NCBI RefSeq assembly: GCF_018860705.1
Contig: NZ_JAHKQA010000072.1
Coordinates: forward strand, 248,001-312,000
DNA length: 64,000 nt
DNA from: Citreicella sp. C3M06
Lineage (GTDB): Bacteria > Pseudomonadota > Alphaproteobacteria > Rhodobacterales > Rhodobacteraceae
Reading direction: 5' to 3'
Shown here: in pieces, positions 55,780 to 63,581 of the stretch
Layout of the letters: each line of letters starts with the position of its first letter
How positions within the stretch are numbered: position 1 is the first letter of the stretch
Notes under the pieces: model-generated
Told to the model about the DNA's origin: nothing
Database searches by the model: none
What the model saw: only the letters and a program-made list of their open reading frames with translations
Translations under genes and position numbers: made by a program

Positions 55780-55855
55780 ACTGCTCGATAGGTTTCTTGC
55801 CTGTATGAAACCTGCCTCAATGACTTAACGCCGGCTTCGCGCCGGCGTTTTTTTT
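55780..55855 (+). ncRNA. small RNA candidate between yejA-like gene and bdhA
   Basis: From the start point predicted by the promoter at 55745-55773, the transcript is about 76 nt. It would fold into a first hairpin (AGGTTTC/GAAACCT, 10-nt loop), a single-stranded linker GCCTCAATGACTT, and a terminator hairpin (AACGCCGGC/GCCGGCGTT) followed by eight T. This promoter-hairpin-linker-terminator layout is typical of Hfq-binding small RNAs. A seven-codon frame (MKPASMT) is present without a ribosome-binding site and is unlikely to be translated. I do not recognise a named RNA family. Confidence 0.6.
55827..55855 (+). terminator. Rho-independent terminator of the small RNA candidate
   Basis: Nine-bp arms and a 5-nt TTCGC loop are followed by eight consecutive T. 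No plus-strand gene lies upstream within the spacer. Confidence 0.9.
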
Positions 55856-56040
55856 GCTTTCACCCCGTCGCGCAAGGGCTTTGGAACGCTTGGGAACGGG
55901 GCTTCGTAACGCCTCGGCGCAGATCGTTCCAGTCGAGAAAGCGTGATCGCAGCGGGCAGAAGCCCCGCACGGCACATCTCCCCTTATCTTGCAGATGCAG
56001 CATGCTATGTTGCGCCACAGGTATGAAGGAGATTTCCACC

Positions 56041-56814
56041 ATGTCACTCAAGGGCAAGACCGCCGTCGTCACCGGATCGAATTCGGGCATCGGGCTTGGC
56101 GTCGCGCGCGAGCTGGCGCGCGCTGGCGCGTCGATCATCCTGAATTCATTCACAGATTCACCTGAAAATCACAAGCTGGCCGAGGATATGGCCAAGGAAT
56201 ATGGCGTCTCCGTGCGCTACATTCAGGCCGACATGTCCAAGGGCGAGCAGTGCCGCGCGCTGATCGAACAGGCCGGGGCCTGCGACATTCTGGTGAACAA
56301 CGCGGGCATTCAGTATGTCGCGCCGATTGATGAATTCCCGGTGGAAAAATGGGATGCGATCATCGCGATCAACATGAGTTCGGCCTATCATTGCACGGCG
56401 GCGGCGTTGCCGATGATGCGGCAGGCGGGCTGGGGCCGGGTGGTCAACATCGCCTCGGCGCATGGGCTGACGGCCTCGCCCTACAAGTCGGCCTATGTTG
56501 CGGCCAAGCATGGCGTGGTCGGTATGACCAAGGTCGTGGCACTGGAAACTGCAAAGGAACCAATTACTTGCAATGCGATCTGCCCGGGGTACGTCAAGAC
56601 CCCGCTGGTCGAGGCGCAGATCCCCGACACAGCCCGGAAATATGACATGACCGAAGAGGAGGTGATCGAAAAGGTCCTTCTCGAACGTCAGCCGTCCAAG
56701 GAATTTGCCACGGTCGAGCAGATTGGCGGCACGGCGGTTTTCCTGTGCTCGGACGCGGCCGAGCAGATCACCGGCACTACCATTTCCGTTGACGGCGGCT
56801 GGACGGCGCTATGA
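56041..56814 (+). CDS. bdhA: 3-hydroxybutyrate dehydrogenase
   Basis: This NAD-dependent enzyme interconverts D-3-hydroxybutyrate and acetoacetate. The 257-residue short-chain dehydrogenase has cofactor motif TAVVTGSNSGIGLGV, NNAG in DILVNNAGIQYV, catalytic Ser and YxxxK in NIASAHGLTASPYKSAYVAA, and the family C-terminus GTTISVDGGWTA. The start ATG 56041 follows AAGGAGAT. The next two genes overlap in turn, so it heads a three-gene unit, and a predicted secreted depolymerase gene lies convergent to the unit. Confidence 0.94.
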   Translation: MSLKGKTAVVTGSNSGIGLGVARELARAGASIILNSFTDSPENHKLAEDMAKEYGVSVRYIQADMSKGEQCRALIEQAGACDILVNNAGIQYVAPIDEFPVEKWDAIIAINMSSAYHCTAAALPMMRQAGWGRVVNIASAHGLTASPYKSAYVAAKHGVVGMTKVVALETAKEPITCNAICPGYVKTPLVEAQIPDTARKYDMTEEEVIEKVLLERQPSKEFATVEQIGGTAVFLCSDAAEQITGTTISVDGGWTAL

Positions 56815-56990
56815 GCGTCGCGCCCGAGGCGGGAACGGATCGGCTGGTCATCCGGGGCGGGGCGCGCCTGTCGCGCAGGCTCCGGGAGATGGCCGACTCC
56901 GCGCTTCGGGCGCTGCCCACGCCGGGCACGGCAGGGGTCAGGACCGTTTCGGCCAGCGTACAGGCGCAAAGGAATGAGGTATCGGCATGA
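56811..56990 (+). CDS. 59-codon gene between bdhA and the patatin gene
   Basis: This small ORF begins at an ATG inside the bdhA stop (ATGA) and ends in a TGA overlapping the next ATG (ATGA). It encodes MSVAPEAGTDRLVIRGGARL followed by a basic, Arg-rich middle (SRRLREMADSALRAL) and a polar tail, 59 residues in all. There is no signal peptide or membrane helix, and I know no family. The double overlap fits a translated, coupled gene. The alternative is a frame left open by chance in a 172-bp spacer, which is not rare in GC-rich DNA. Confidence 0.5.
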   Translation: MSVAPEAGTDRLVIRGGARLSRRLREMADSALRALPTPGTAGVRTVSASVQAQRNEVSA

Positions 56991-58021
56991 CCACGCGGAT
57001 CTGTCTTGCGCTTCAGGGTGGCGGAGCGCACGGCGCTTTCACTTGGGGGGTTCTCGATCGTTTGCTCGAAGAAGAGTGGATCGAGATTTCCGCCATCTCC
57101 GGCACCTCTGCCGGGGCGCTGAATGGGGCGGCTCTCAAGGCCGGTCTGGCGCGCGGTGGGCGCAGTGAGGCGCGCGCGCTTCTCGACTGGCTCTGGCGCG
57201 AGATTTCGGGCGTGCGCGATATGTCGATTCCCGAATGGATGTCCGCATGGCTGCCCGATCCCGGCCTGATGAGCAGCGCCCTGCACAATTCGCTGAGCTT
57301 TGCCGCTGGCGAGGCGATCACCCGCACCATGTCGCCCTATATCTGGGGGCCGCTGTATCGCAATCCGCTTGAAACCATCATCGAGCATCTCGATTTTGCC
57401 AGCGTCTGCTGCCCCGAAGGTCCTGAGCTCTTTGTTGGTGCAACGGCGGTGCGCGATGGCAAGATCCGCATCTTTACCGGCGATACACTCAGCCCCGGCG
57501 CGATCATGGCGTCGGCCTGCCTGCCGACGATCTTTCAGGCGGTCGAGCTTGAAGATCCGCAAACCGGCAAGCCCGGGGCGTTCTGGGATGGCGGCTATTC
57601 CGGCAATCCGGCGCTGTTCCCGATGTTTCGACCCGATCTTCCCGAAGACCTTGTCATCATCAGCCTCAACCCGATGATCCGCGAGGCGCTGCCCGTCACG
57701 GCGCCGGAAATCCAGAACCGGATCAACGAGATCAGCTTCAATTCCGCGCTGTTACGGGAATTGCGCGCCATCGAATTCGTGCAGCGGCTGATTGAAGACG
57801 GGTCGGTGAAACCCGGCGTGATGAAAAAGCTGCGGGTGCATATGATCTCTGATGACGCGTTGATGAACCAGCTGTCGGTGGCGACCAAGCTGGTGGCGTT
57901 TCCCTCGGTCATTTCGCAGCTCAGGAATGCTGGGCGCGACGCTGCCGAGGCGTTTCTGTCGCAGCATGGCGGCGACCTTGGCCAACGCCAAAGCGCCGAC
58001 CTGCGGTCGATGTTCAACTAA
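56987..58021 (+). CDS. patatin-like phospholipase
   Basis: This 344-residue Ser-Asp dyad acyl hydrolase has the oxyanion motif LALQGGGAHGAFTWGVLDRL, nucleophile Ser41 in AISGTSAGALNGAAL, and the catalytic Asp in WDGGYSGNPALF. There is no signal peptide, so it is cytoplasmic or membrane-peripheral. Relatives sit next to bdhA in many alphaproteobacteria, where they may act on phospholipids or on polyhydroxybutyrate granules; which applies here is not visible. The start overlaps the 59-codon ORF. Confidence 0.9.
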   Translation: MTTRICLALQGGGAHGAFTWGVLDRLLEEEWIEISAISGTSAGALNGAALKAGLARGGRSEARALLDWLWREISGVRDMSIPEWMSAWLPDPGLMSSALHNSLSFAAGEAITRTMSPYIWGPLYRNPLETIIEHLDFASVCCPEGPELFVGATAVRDGKIRIFTGDTLSPGAIMASACLPTIFQAVELEDPQTGKPGAFWDGGYSGNPALFPMFRPDLPEDLVIISLNPMIREALPVTAPEIQNRINEISFNSALLRELRAIEFVQRLIEDGSVKPGVMKKLRVHMISDDALMNQLSVATKLVAFPSVISQLRNAGRDAAEAFLSQHGGDLGQRQSADLRSMFN

Positions 58022-58024
58022 GCG

Positions 58025-59053
58025 TCAGGGCAGGAGCCCCCAGAAATCGACGATCCTGCGCACCGCGCAGATCGTGCCGTTCGACATGTAGTCCGCCTCG
58101 GCGATGCCGCAGGCTGGCGTTGCCTGCGCATTGACCGGCACGGCATGGGGCAGGTCGGGCAGCTCCCACGTCTCGAGCCGCGGCTCACCCGAGTGCAACC
58201 GCCAGACCTTGCGGGTGGCGCCGGAGACGGTCTCGTCGGTTTCGGGGATCTGCACCAGATCGGGTTGCAGCGCCGTCCACTGGTCGACCAGTTCGCGCAG
58301 GTTCTGCGGCTCCACCGTCTCATCCGCAGCGCCTTGCCAGATCGACAGGCGCGGCCATGTCTCGGGCACATCCTGCGCGATATCGGTGATATAGCGCGCC
58401 CAGTCAGCCGGATCGCGATCCACCGGCGCCAGCCCGGATTTTACCCCACAGGCATAGGCCGCATCGGCGCCGTCGAACAGCGACGACCAGCGCAGCCCAC
58501 GCAGCACGCTCCACCAGCCATCGAATGTGCCGCGCGGGCGGTTGCAGTCGAACGGCAGCCCGGCAATGATCGCGCCGCCATCAAACCGCGAAGGGTAATT
58601 GGCAAGCATCACAGCCGTCATCGCGCCGCCAGCGGACAGGCCCATGATCTCGACGCGATCCGGGTCGATGGCCTCATGCGCCAGCGCATGGTCGATCATC
58701 TGCAGGATCGATGCGCTTTCGCCAAGGCCGGGGCGGTTGTGGTCTTCGTCATACCAGCGAAAGCATTTTCGCGGCTGGTTATCGTCGGACTGCTGCGGCA
58801 AAAGCAGAACAAAGCCAAGCTCTTCCGCCAGCGCCGCCAGCCCGGTCTCATTGTCAAAACGATCGGCGCTCATGGTGCAGCCGTGCAGCGCGACCACCAG
58901 CGGCATCTCATCCAAAGTCTCGGACGGGCGCTGTAGAAACATCTGTAACTGGCCGGGATTGCTGCCAAAATCGGTGATTTCTTCCAGCGCGACAAGCGGC
59001 GCGGGCAGGGCGCCCAGCAGGGCCCCCAGAAGGGTCTTTGCGAAAACTCTCAT
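58025..59053 (-). CDS. secreted PHB-depolymerase-family esterase
   Basis: This 342-residue alpha/beta-hydrolase has a signal peptide (LLGALLGALPAPLVA). MPLVVALHGCTMSADRFDNE is the oxyanion-hole region and VEIMGLSAGGAMTAVML the lipase box with Ser140. The pattern matches the extracellular poly(3-hydroxybutyrate) depolymerase / feruloyl-esterase (LpqC) group. With bdhA convergent next to it, hydrolysis of external hydroxybutyrate polymers is the favoured guess. No starch-binding or substrate-binding domain is present. TTGGAGAGCGG precedes the start. Confidence 0.85.
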   Translation of the reverse strand: MRVFAKTLLGALLGALPAPLVALEEITDFGSNPGQLQMFLQRPSETLDEMPLVVALHGCTMSADRFDNETGLAALAEELGFVLLLPQQSDDNQPRKCFRWYDEDHNRPGLGESASILQMIDHALAHEAIDPDRVEIMGLSAGGAMTAVMLANYPSRFDGGAIIAGLPFDCNRPRGTFDGWWSVLRGLRWSSLFDGADAAYACGVKSGLAPVDRDPADWARYITDIAQDVPETWPRLSIWQGAADETVEPQNLRELVDQWTALQPDLVQIPETDETVSGATRKVWRLHSGEPRLETWELPDLPHAVPVNAQATPACGIAEADYMSNGTICAVRRIVDFWGLLP

Positions 59054-59137
59054 CCGCTCTCCAATCGCATATTAATAAACTGCGATCACTCTCCCGTGGG
59101 TTGCGTCGCGTTGCAAGACCGGACTGTCGCGCGCCGG

Positions 59138-59845
59138 TCAGGACACCTTGCGCACAGGCTCGACGCGCGGCTTGTCCGCGGGGCCCGCGGCGGAGCGTTC
59201 GGGCGGATAGACCAGCCCGGCAGAGATGATCAGCTTGGCGGCGTCCTCGATCCCCATGTCGAGCAGAACGACATCTTCTTCGGGGAAATACAACAGGAAG
59301 CCCGAGGTCGGGTTCGGCGTTGTCGGCACGAACACCGATACCAGCGCACCGCTGGTGCCAACGCGCGATGCGATTTCGCCGCGCGCTTCGGTCGAGACAA
59401 AGCCGACAGCCCAGATGCCCTTGCGCGGATATTGGACGAGGCAGGCTTTCTCAAAGCTGCGTTCGGATTGGGCAAAGACGGTCTCGGCGATCTGCTTGAT
59501 GCCGGAATAGATCGAGCGCACCACCGGCGTGCGTTCGACCACGCTTTCGCCAAAGCGGATCAGCGAGCGCCCGATCAGCCCCTTGGCGACCCAGCCAACC
59601 ACGATCGTGAACACCAGAAAAAAGATCACCCCGACGCCGCGCAGATTGATACCGATATATTCCTCGGGGTTGAACCAGCCGGGGATCAGCGGCAGCACAA
59701 AGCCGTCGACCCAGCCGAACAGCGACCAGATCAGCCAGATCGTCAGGCCGACCGGGGCGATCACCACCAGCCCGGTGAAGAAGCTGGCGCGTAACGACGC
59801 CAGCAGGCCCCGTTTGCGCGGAATGTCGTCAAAGGGCGTGTTCAT
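59138..59845 (-). CDS. DUF502 family membrane protein
   Basis: This 235-residue membrane protein has two N-terminal helices (FFTGLVVIAPVGLTIWLIWS and GVGVIFFLVFTIVVGWVAKG). After them come the DUF502 pattern VVRSIYSGIKQIAETVFAQS and a soluble C-terminal domain (FVSTEARGEIASRVG, VFVPTTPNPTSGFLLYFPEE). The function of the family is unknown; plant relatives are LCV/COV-like proteins. It stands alone, downstream of psuG on the same strand. Confidence 0.9.
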   Translation of the reverse strand: MNTPFDDIPRKRGLLASLRASFFTGLVVIAPVGLTIWLIWSLFGWVDGFVLPLIPGWFNPEEYIGINLRGVGVIFFLVFTIVVGWVAKGLIGRSLIRFGESVVERTPVVRSIYSGIKQIAETVFAQSERSFEKACLVQYPRKGIWAVGFVSTEARGEIASRVGTSGALVSVFVPTTPNPTSGFLLYFPEEDVVLLDMGIEDAAKLIISAGLVYPPERSAAGPADKPRVEPVRKVS

Positions 59846-59913
59846 GCGGGTCCCGCTAATGGCACAATGATGTCAAGGTAAGGTCTTGCACGATGCGCCG
59901 CAATGGCGCCAGC

Positions 59914-60831
59914 TCATTTCCCGGGTAGCGCGCTGATGGCCTTGGCGATCTGCGCCCCAAGCCGCGCGTTGTTGAGCACCAGCGCGATGTTTGCCTCCAG
60001 CGAGCGGCCCTCTGTCAGCTCAAAGATCCGTTGCAGCAGATAGGGCGTCAGCTGCTTGCCGCGAATGCCATGCGCTTCGGCGTCAGCATTGGCGCGGGCG
60101 ATGACCGGGGCCAGCACATCACGGGCGATCTCGGCTTTGGGCGGGATCGGGTTGGCGACAAGCTGACCGCCGGGCAGGCCAAGCGCGGCGCGCATGGCGC
60201 TGGCGCGGGCGATCTCTTCGGGGCTGTCCATGCGCAGCGGCGCGCGCAGACCGGCCTCGCGCGACCAGAAGGCCGGCAGCTGGTCCTGACCGTAGGCGAT
60301 CACCGGAACACCAAGGGTTTCAAGCACTTCCAGCGTCTTTGGCAGGTCGAGGATGGCCTTGGCGCCAGCGCAGACAACCGTCACCGGGGTTTGTGCAAGC
60401 TCTTGCAGGTCCGCCGAGACGTCAAAGCTTTTCTCGGCGCCCTGATGCACGCCGCCGATGCCGCCAGTGGCAAAGGTCTTGATGCCAGCGCGCGCCGCGC
60501 CGATCATCGTGGCGGCGACGGTGGTGGCGCCAGTGCCACCCTGAGACATGCAGACCGCAAGATCGGCGCGGCTGAGTTTGGCAACGCCGCGCGCCTGTGC
60601 CAGCGCCTCGATCTGGGCATCCTCCAGACCGACGCAAAGCTTGCCGTCCAGCACCGCGACGGTGGCGGGAACGGCACCCTCGGCGCGCACGGTTTCTTCG
60701 ACCTTGCGCGCCATTTCAAGGTTCTGTGGCCAAGGCATACCATGGGTGATGATGGTGGATTCCAGCGCGACGACGGGCGCGCCGCTGGCCAGGGCCTCGG
60801 CGACAGAGGCGGACAGCGTAACAAGGCTCAT
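59914..60831 (-). CDS. psuG: pseudouridine-5'-phosphate glycosidase
   Basis: PsuG splits pseudouridine 5'-phosphate into uracil and ribose 5-phosphate. The 305-residue protein has PVVALESTIITHGMPWPQNL, LAVCMSQGGTGATTVAATM, IKTFATGGIGGVHQGAEKSF and the C-terminal ANIALVLNNARLGAQIA. These cover the known metal and substrate residues of the family. It overlaps psuK by ATGA, so the two catabolic steps are translated together. Confidence 0.93.
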   Translation of the reverse strand: MSLVTLSASVAEALASGAPVVALESTIITHGMPWPQNLEMARKVEETVRAEGAVPATVAVLDGKLCVGLEDAQIEALAQARGVAKLSRADLAVCMSQGGTGATTVAATMIGAARAGIKTFATGGIGGVHQGAEKSFDVSADLQELAQTPVTVVCAGAKAILDLPKTLEVLETLGVPVIAYGQDQLPAFWSREAGLRAPLRMDSPEEIARASAMRAALGLPGGQLVANPIPPKAEIARDVLAPVIARANADAEAHGIRGKQLTPYLLQRIFELTEGRSLEANIALVLNNARLGAQIAKAISALPGK

Positions 60832-61721
60832 GAGGGGATATCTCCGGAAACATAGGTTGCGGCGGCAGTGAGCGCGAGGCCAAGCGCCTCGGCCCGGCCA
60901 GCGCCGTGCATTTCGGCCACGATATGGGCGGCCATGAAAGTATCGCCAGCGCCGGTGACGCGGGTCACCAGCACTTCGGGCGGGCGTTCAGCGATCACGC
61001 CATCCGCTGTGGCATCGCAAGCGCATTCTGCGCCGTTGGTCACGATGGCGCGGGCCGCGCCGCGCTCGACCAGCCGCGCTGCGGCCTCTGGCGCAGAACC
61101 GAACTCGGCCTGACAGAGCAGCCCGGCTTCTTCGAGGTTCACGTATAGTACGCCGCGGGTCGTGCGCAGGAACGGCAGCAGGCGTTCGGCCTTGCCGGGA
61201 CTGGCGGGCGCAATGCGCAGATCGGCGCAGGCCAGCGCCGGATCGCGCGAAATCTCATCGAGCAGCGCCGCCGTCAGGTTGCCATCCAGCGCCACGGTTC
61301 CGGCAAAGGGCGCGGCGCTGCTGCCCAGCATCCCGTCGCGCAGCGGCGCAAGGATACGCGCACCGGCGCGTTCCAGCGAATGGGCATCGGCAATGGCGGC
61401 GATCAGCCCGTTGGCGCCTTCGACCGCCATGTACCGATCGGTCGGAAGATCGTCGGAGCGATAAACCAGCGCAGTCTCGCAGCCCAGTTGCGCGCAAGCT
61501 TCGAGCAGCTCGTCGCCTTCGCGGTCACGCCCGACGGCGCTCAGCAGCGCGGGCCGCTCGCCGAACCGGGCAAAGGTCATCGCGATGTTCAGCGCAACGC
61601 CGCCGGGAAGCCGGGTGATCCGGCCCGGAACGTCGGCGCCAAACCGCATGTGGCTCGCGGAACGGCCGATCACGTCCCACAGGACGGAGCCGATACAAAG
61701 AAGGTCAGGTGTCTGTGCCAT
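60828..61721 (-). CDS. psuK: PfkB family kinase, probable pseudouridine kinase
   Basis: This 297-residue ribokinase-fold sugar kinase has the N-terminal LLCIGSVLWDVIGRSASHMR, GGVALNIAMTFARFG, and the C-terminal PfkB signature VTRVTGAGDTFMAAHIVAEM with the catalytic Asp. The coupling to psuG (ATGA) identifies the substrate as pseudouridine, although the family alone would not. The start at 61721 (MAQTPDLLC) is preferred; an in-frame ATG ten codons upstream is possible. It is divergent from aroQ. Confidence 0.9.
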   Translation of the reverse strand: MAQTPDLLCIGSVLWDVIGRSASHMRFGADVPGRITRLPGGVALNIAMTFARFGERPALLSAVGRDREGDELLEACAQLGCETALVYRSDDLPTDRYMAVEGANGLIAAIADAHSLERAGARILAPLRDGMLGSSAAPFAGTVALDGNLTAALLDEISRDPALACADLRIAPASPGKAERLLPFLRTTRGVLYVNLEEAGLLCQAEFGSAPEAAARLVERGAARAIVTNGAECACDATADGVIAERPPEVLVTRVTGAGDTFMAAHIVAEMHGAGRAEALGLALTAAATYVSGDIPS

Positions 61722-61784
61722 AAGCGCTTTGTGCCGCAGGGAATGGCGCACGGCAAGACATGCCGGGTGGCGATCCAGAGGGTT

Positions 61785-61840
61785 CTTGTTATCTTGTAAT
61801 CAGTATTATGTGTTATATTCGCGTATATGGCGAACACCCT
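61785..61840. promoter_or_regulatory. AT-rich divergent promoter region, psuK/aroQ
   Basis: The spacer between divergent psuK and aroQ holds an AT-rich block unlike its surroundings, with TATATT and ATAATAC-like elements on the two strands. Possible hexamer pairs (TCTTGT with TATATT, 16-bp spacing, plus strand) are weak, so exact promoters cannot be fixed. Confidence 0.3.
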
Positions 61841-61912
61841 GCCACTTATGCAATCTGGACAAGCCCGCCCCAAGACCGCTATCTGCGCTGCATGACCCAA
61901 AGGAAGATGCAC

Positions 61913-62356
61913 ATGCCCGGGATCCTGATCCTCAACGGTCCGAACCTCAACCTGCTTGGCACGCGCCAGCCCGAAGTCTATGGCCGCACGACGCTGGCCG
62001 ATGTCGAGGACATGTGCCGCGCCCACGCAGGCAGCATCGGCATGACGGTGGAATTCGCGCAAAGCAATCACGAAGGCGCGCTCATAGATGCGATCCACGC
62101 CACCCGTGGCCGGCTTGACGGGTTGATCCTCAATGCCGGCGCTTACACCCATAGCTCGATCGCGCTGATGGATGCGATCAGCTCTGCCGAGATCCCGACG
62201 ATCGAGCTGCACCTGTCAAATGTTCACGCCCGCGAAGAGTTTCGCCATAAGAGCTATATCGCGCGCGTCGCGGTCGGCGTGATCTGCGGCTTTGGTGCCC
62301 GCGGCTACACGCTAGCGATGGATGCCATGAAAAGCCATCTGGAGAGCCGTGGATGA
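61913..62356 (+). CDS. aroQ: type II 3-dehydroquinate dehydratase
   Basis: This is the third enzyme of the shikimate pathway, dodecameric class II. The 147-residue protein has LILNGPNLNLLGTRQPEVYG with the catalytic Tyr, NHEGALIDAIH, LILNAGAYTHSSIAL, and IELHLSNVHAREEFRHKSY with the catalytic His. The start is ATG 61913, as AAAGGAAG stands 6-7 nt before it; ATG 61907 is too close to that site. The stop overlaps the LuxR-type gene by ATGA, an unusual partner for a biosynthetic gene. Confidence 0.94.
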   Translation: MPGILILNGPNLNLLGTRQPEVYGRTTLADVEDMCRAHAGSIGMTVEFAQSNHEGALIDAIHATRGRLDGLILNAGAYTHSSIALMDAISSAEIPTIELHLSNVHAREEFRHKSYIARVAVGVICGFGARGYTLAMDAMKSHLESRG

Positions 62357-63117
62357 TCTCGGCGCAAACCCGGCAGCAGCTGCTCGACATGACCAACGCC
62401 AGCTCCATCGAAGAGCTCTGGGCGATGCATGTGGCGCGCATGGCAAGCTACGGCTTCGATCGGCTGATGTACGGGTTCACGCGCTACCGCACCGTGACAT
62501 CGCTTGGCGACCCCAATGATTTTGTGCTGCTGACCAACCACAGTTCTGATTATACCGATGTGTTTGTTGGCAAGGGATTGTATCGCCATGCTCCGATGGT
62601 GAACTGGGCGCTGGAACACGAAGGTGCCTGCTCTTGGTCGGTTCTGGGCGAACGCATGGCGCAGGGTCTTGTCGGCGACGCCGAACGGCGGGTGATCGAC
62701 TTCAACCTGTCGCAAGACGTGCGGGCCGGCTATTCGATCAGCTTCCGCTCGGTATCGAGCCGCTCCAAGGGTGCCATCGCGCTGACTGCGGCGGCGGGCA
62801 CGCAGCAGCATGAAATGGACGCGATGTGGACCGATCACGGCAGCGACATCGTGCTGATGAACAACGTGCTGCATCTCAAGATCCTCACCCTGCCCTATGT
62901 GCCGCCGAACCAGAGCCTGACCAAGCGTCAGCGCGAGGCACTGGAATGGGTAGGCGACGGCAAGACCATGCAGGACATCGCCGCGATCATGGGTCTGACG
63001 CAGGCCACCATAGAAAAGCATCTGCGGCTGGCGCGCGAAGCGCTGAATGTCGAAACCACGGCTCAGGCAGTCGCCAAGGCGGCCTTCCAGAACCAGATGT
63101 TCGTCATCGACATCTAG
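62353..63117 (+). CDS. LuxR-family regulator with autoinducer-binding domain (solo)
   Basis: This 254-residue protein has an N-terminal autoinducer-binding domain (about 20-165) and a C-terminal LuxR helix-turn-helix (LTKRQREALEWVGDGKTMQD, then IAAIMGLTQATIEKHLRLA). No luxI-type synthase is in the window, so locally it is a solo. Aligned by spacing to TraR, positions W57, Y61, D70 and W85 read Tyr67, Phe71, Ala80 and Trp95. The Asp that holds the lactone amide is therefore missing and the ligand may not be an N-acyl homoserine lactone. It is coupled to aroQ (ATGA). Confidence 0.9.
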   Translation: MISAQTRQQLLDMTNASSIEELWAMHVARMASYGFDRLMYGFTRYRTVTSLGDPNDFVLLTNHSSDYTDVFVGKGLYRHAPMVNWALEHEGACSWSVLGERMAQGLVGDAERRVIDFNLSQDVRAGYSISFRSVSSRSKGAIALTAAAGTQQHEMDAMWTDHGSDIVLMNNVLHLKILTLPYVPPNQSLTKRQREALEWVGDGKTMQDIAAIMGLTQATIEKHLRLAREALNVETTAQAVAKAAFQNQMFVIDI

Positions 63118-63128
63118 TCCGGACGGTT

Positions 63129-63149
63129 TCGACTGAACCGTTCAGTCGA
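63129..63149 (+). repeat. 21-bp perfect palindrome after the luxR-type gene
   Basis: Ten-bp arms TCGACTGAAC and GTTCAGTCGA flank a single C, 11 nt past the luxR-type stop. Followed by GTCGTATTTT, it may act as a terminator hairpin; its symmetry would also suit a dimeric DNA-binding protein. Confidence 0.6.
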
Positions 63150-63528
63150 GTCGTATTTTGGCGCGGATTCCGCATCAGGACCGTGACGTTGCGTCCCAAA
63201 GCTTCAATTTTCCTGATAACTGACTTCAGAATTTCAAAATTGACGGTGGATTTAAACGATTTTTTCACGATTCAGCGTCAACTCGGCTTTCAGCCACTTC
63301 CATGACCGGCCGGAACTTGCCAATCTGGTGATGTTCCGTGAGTGGTGGCTTTTGCCATGGGACTCAAGAGACCTTATCCCTCGCAATTTCGGGGGCTCTG
63401 GATCTCTTACCGGTGAAAATCGGAGGCGGTGTCAGGCGGACGCAATTTTCTGCGTTAACCGTGCTGGTGCCAACCCGGATCCGGTATCTTTGGATCATCC
63501 CCATCGCCGGGGGTACCGGAAAGGGAAA

Positions 63529-63552
63529 CGGAGCCGCCCCGAGGGGCGGCTC
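63529..63552 (-). terminator. hairpin downstream of tsf
   Basis: GGAGCCGCCCC and its complement surround a short GAG loop 30 nt past the tsf stop. The minus-strand tail reads GTTTCCCTTTCC, so the T-run is broken and termination strength is uncertain. Confidence 0.55.
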
Positions 63553-63581
63553 CGCTGCGTTTTATTCCCAAGGCGAAAAGA

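Larger units (their letters stand above)
63118..63581. other. 464-bp convergent 3' spacer between luxR-type gene and tsf
   Basis: I find no supported gene here. The part from about 63200 to 63280 is clearly AT-richer than the rest of the window (for example TTCAGAATTTCAAAATTGAC). It holds the palindrome at 63129-63149 and the tsf-side hairpin at 63529-63552. No transposase remnant is recognisable. Confidence 0.5.

Noticed and set aside
55806-55829. Seven-codon frame (MKPASMT) inside the small RNA candidate
   Set aside because: It has no ribosome-binding site, and its ATG overlaps the first hairpin.
63129-63149. Palindrome after the luxR-type gene read as a classical lux box
   Set aside because: The CTG and CAG half-sites are 7 bp apart instead of about 10, and the site lies downstream of the gene, not before a promoter. 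Kept only as an unexplained palindrome.
63305-63530. Spacer next to tsf considered as a mobile-element remnant
   Set aside because: No inverted terminal repeats, target duplications or transposase-like reading frame can be recognised.
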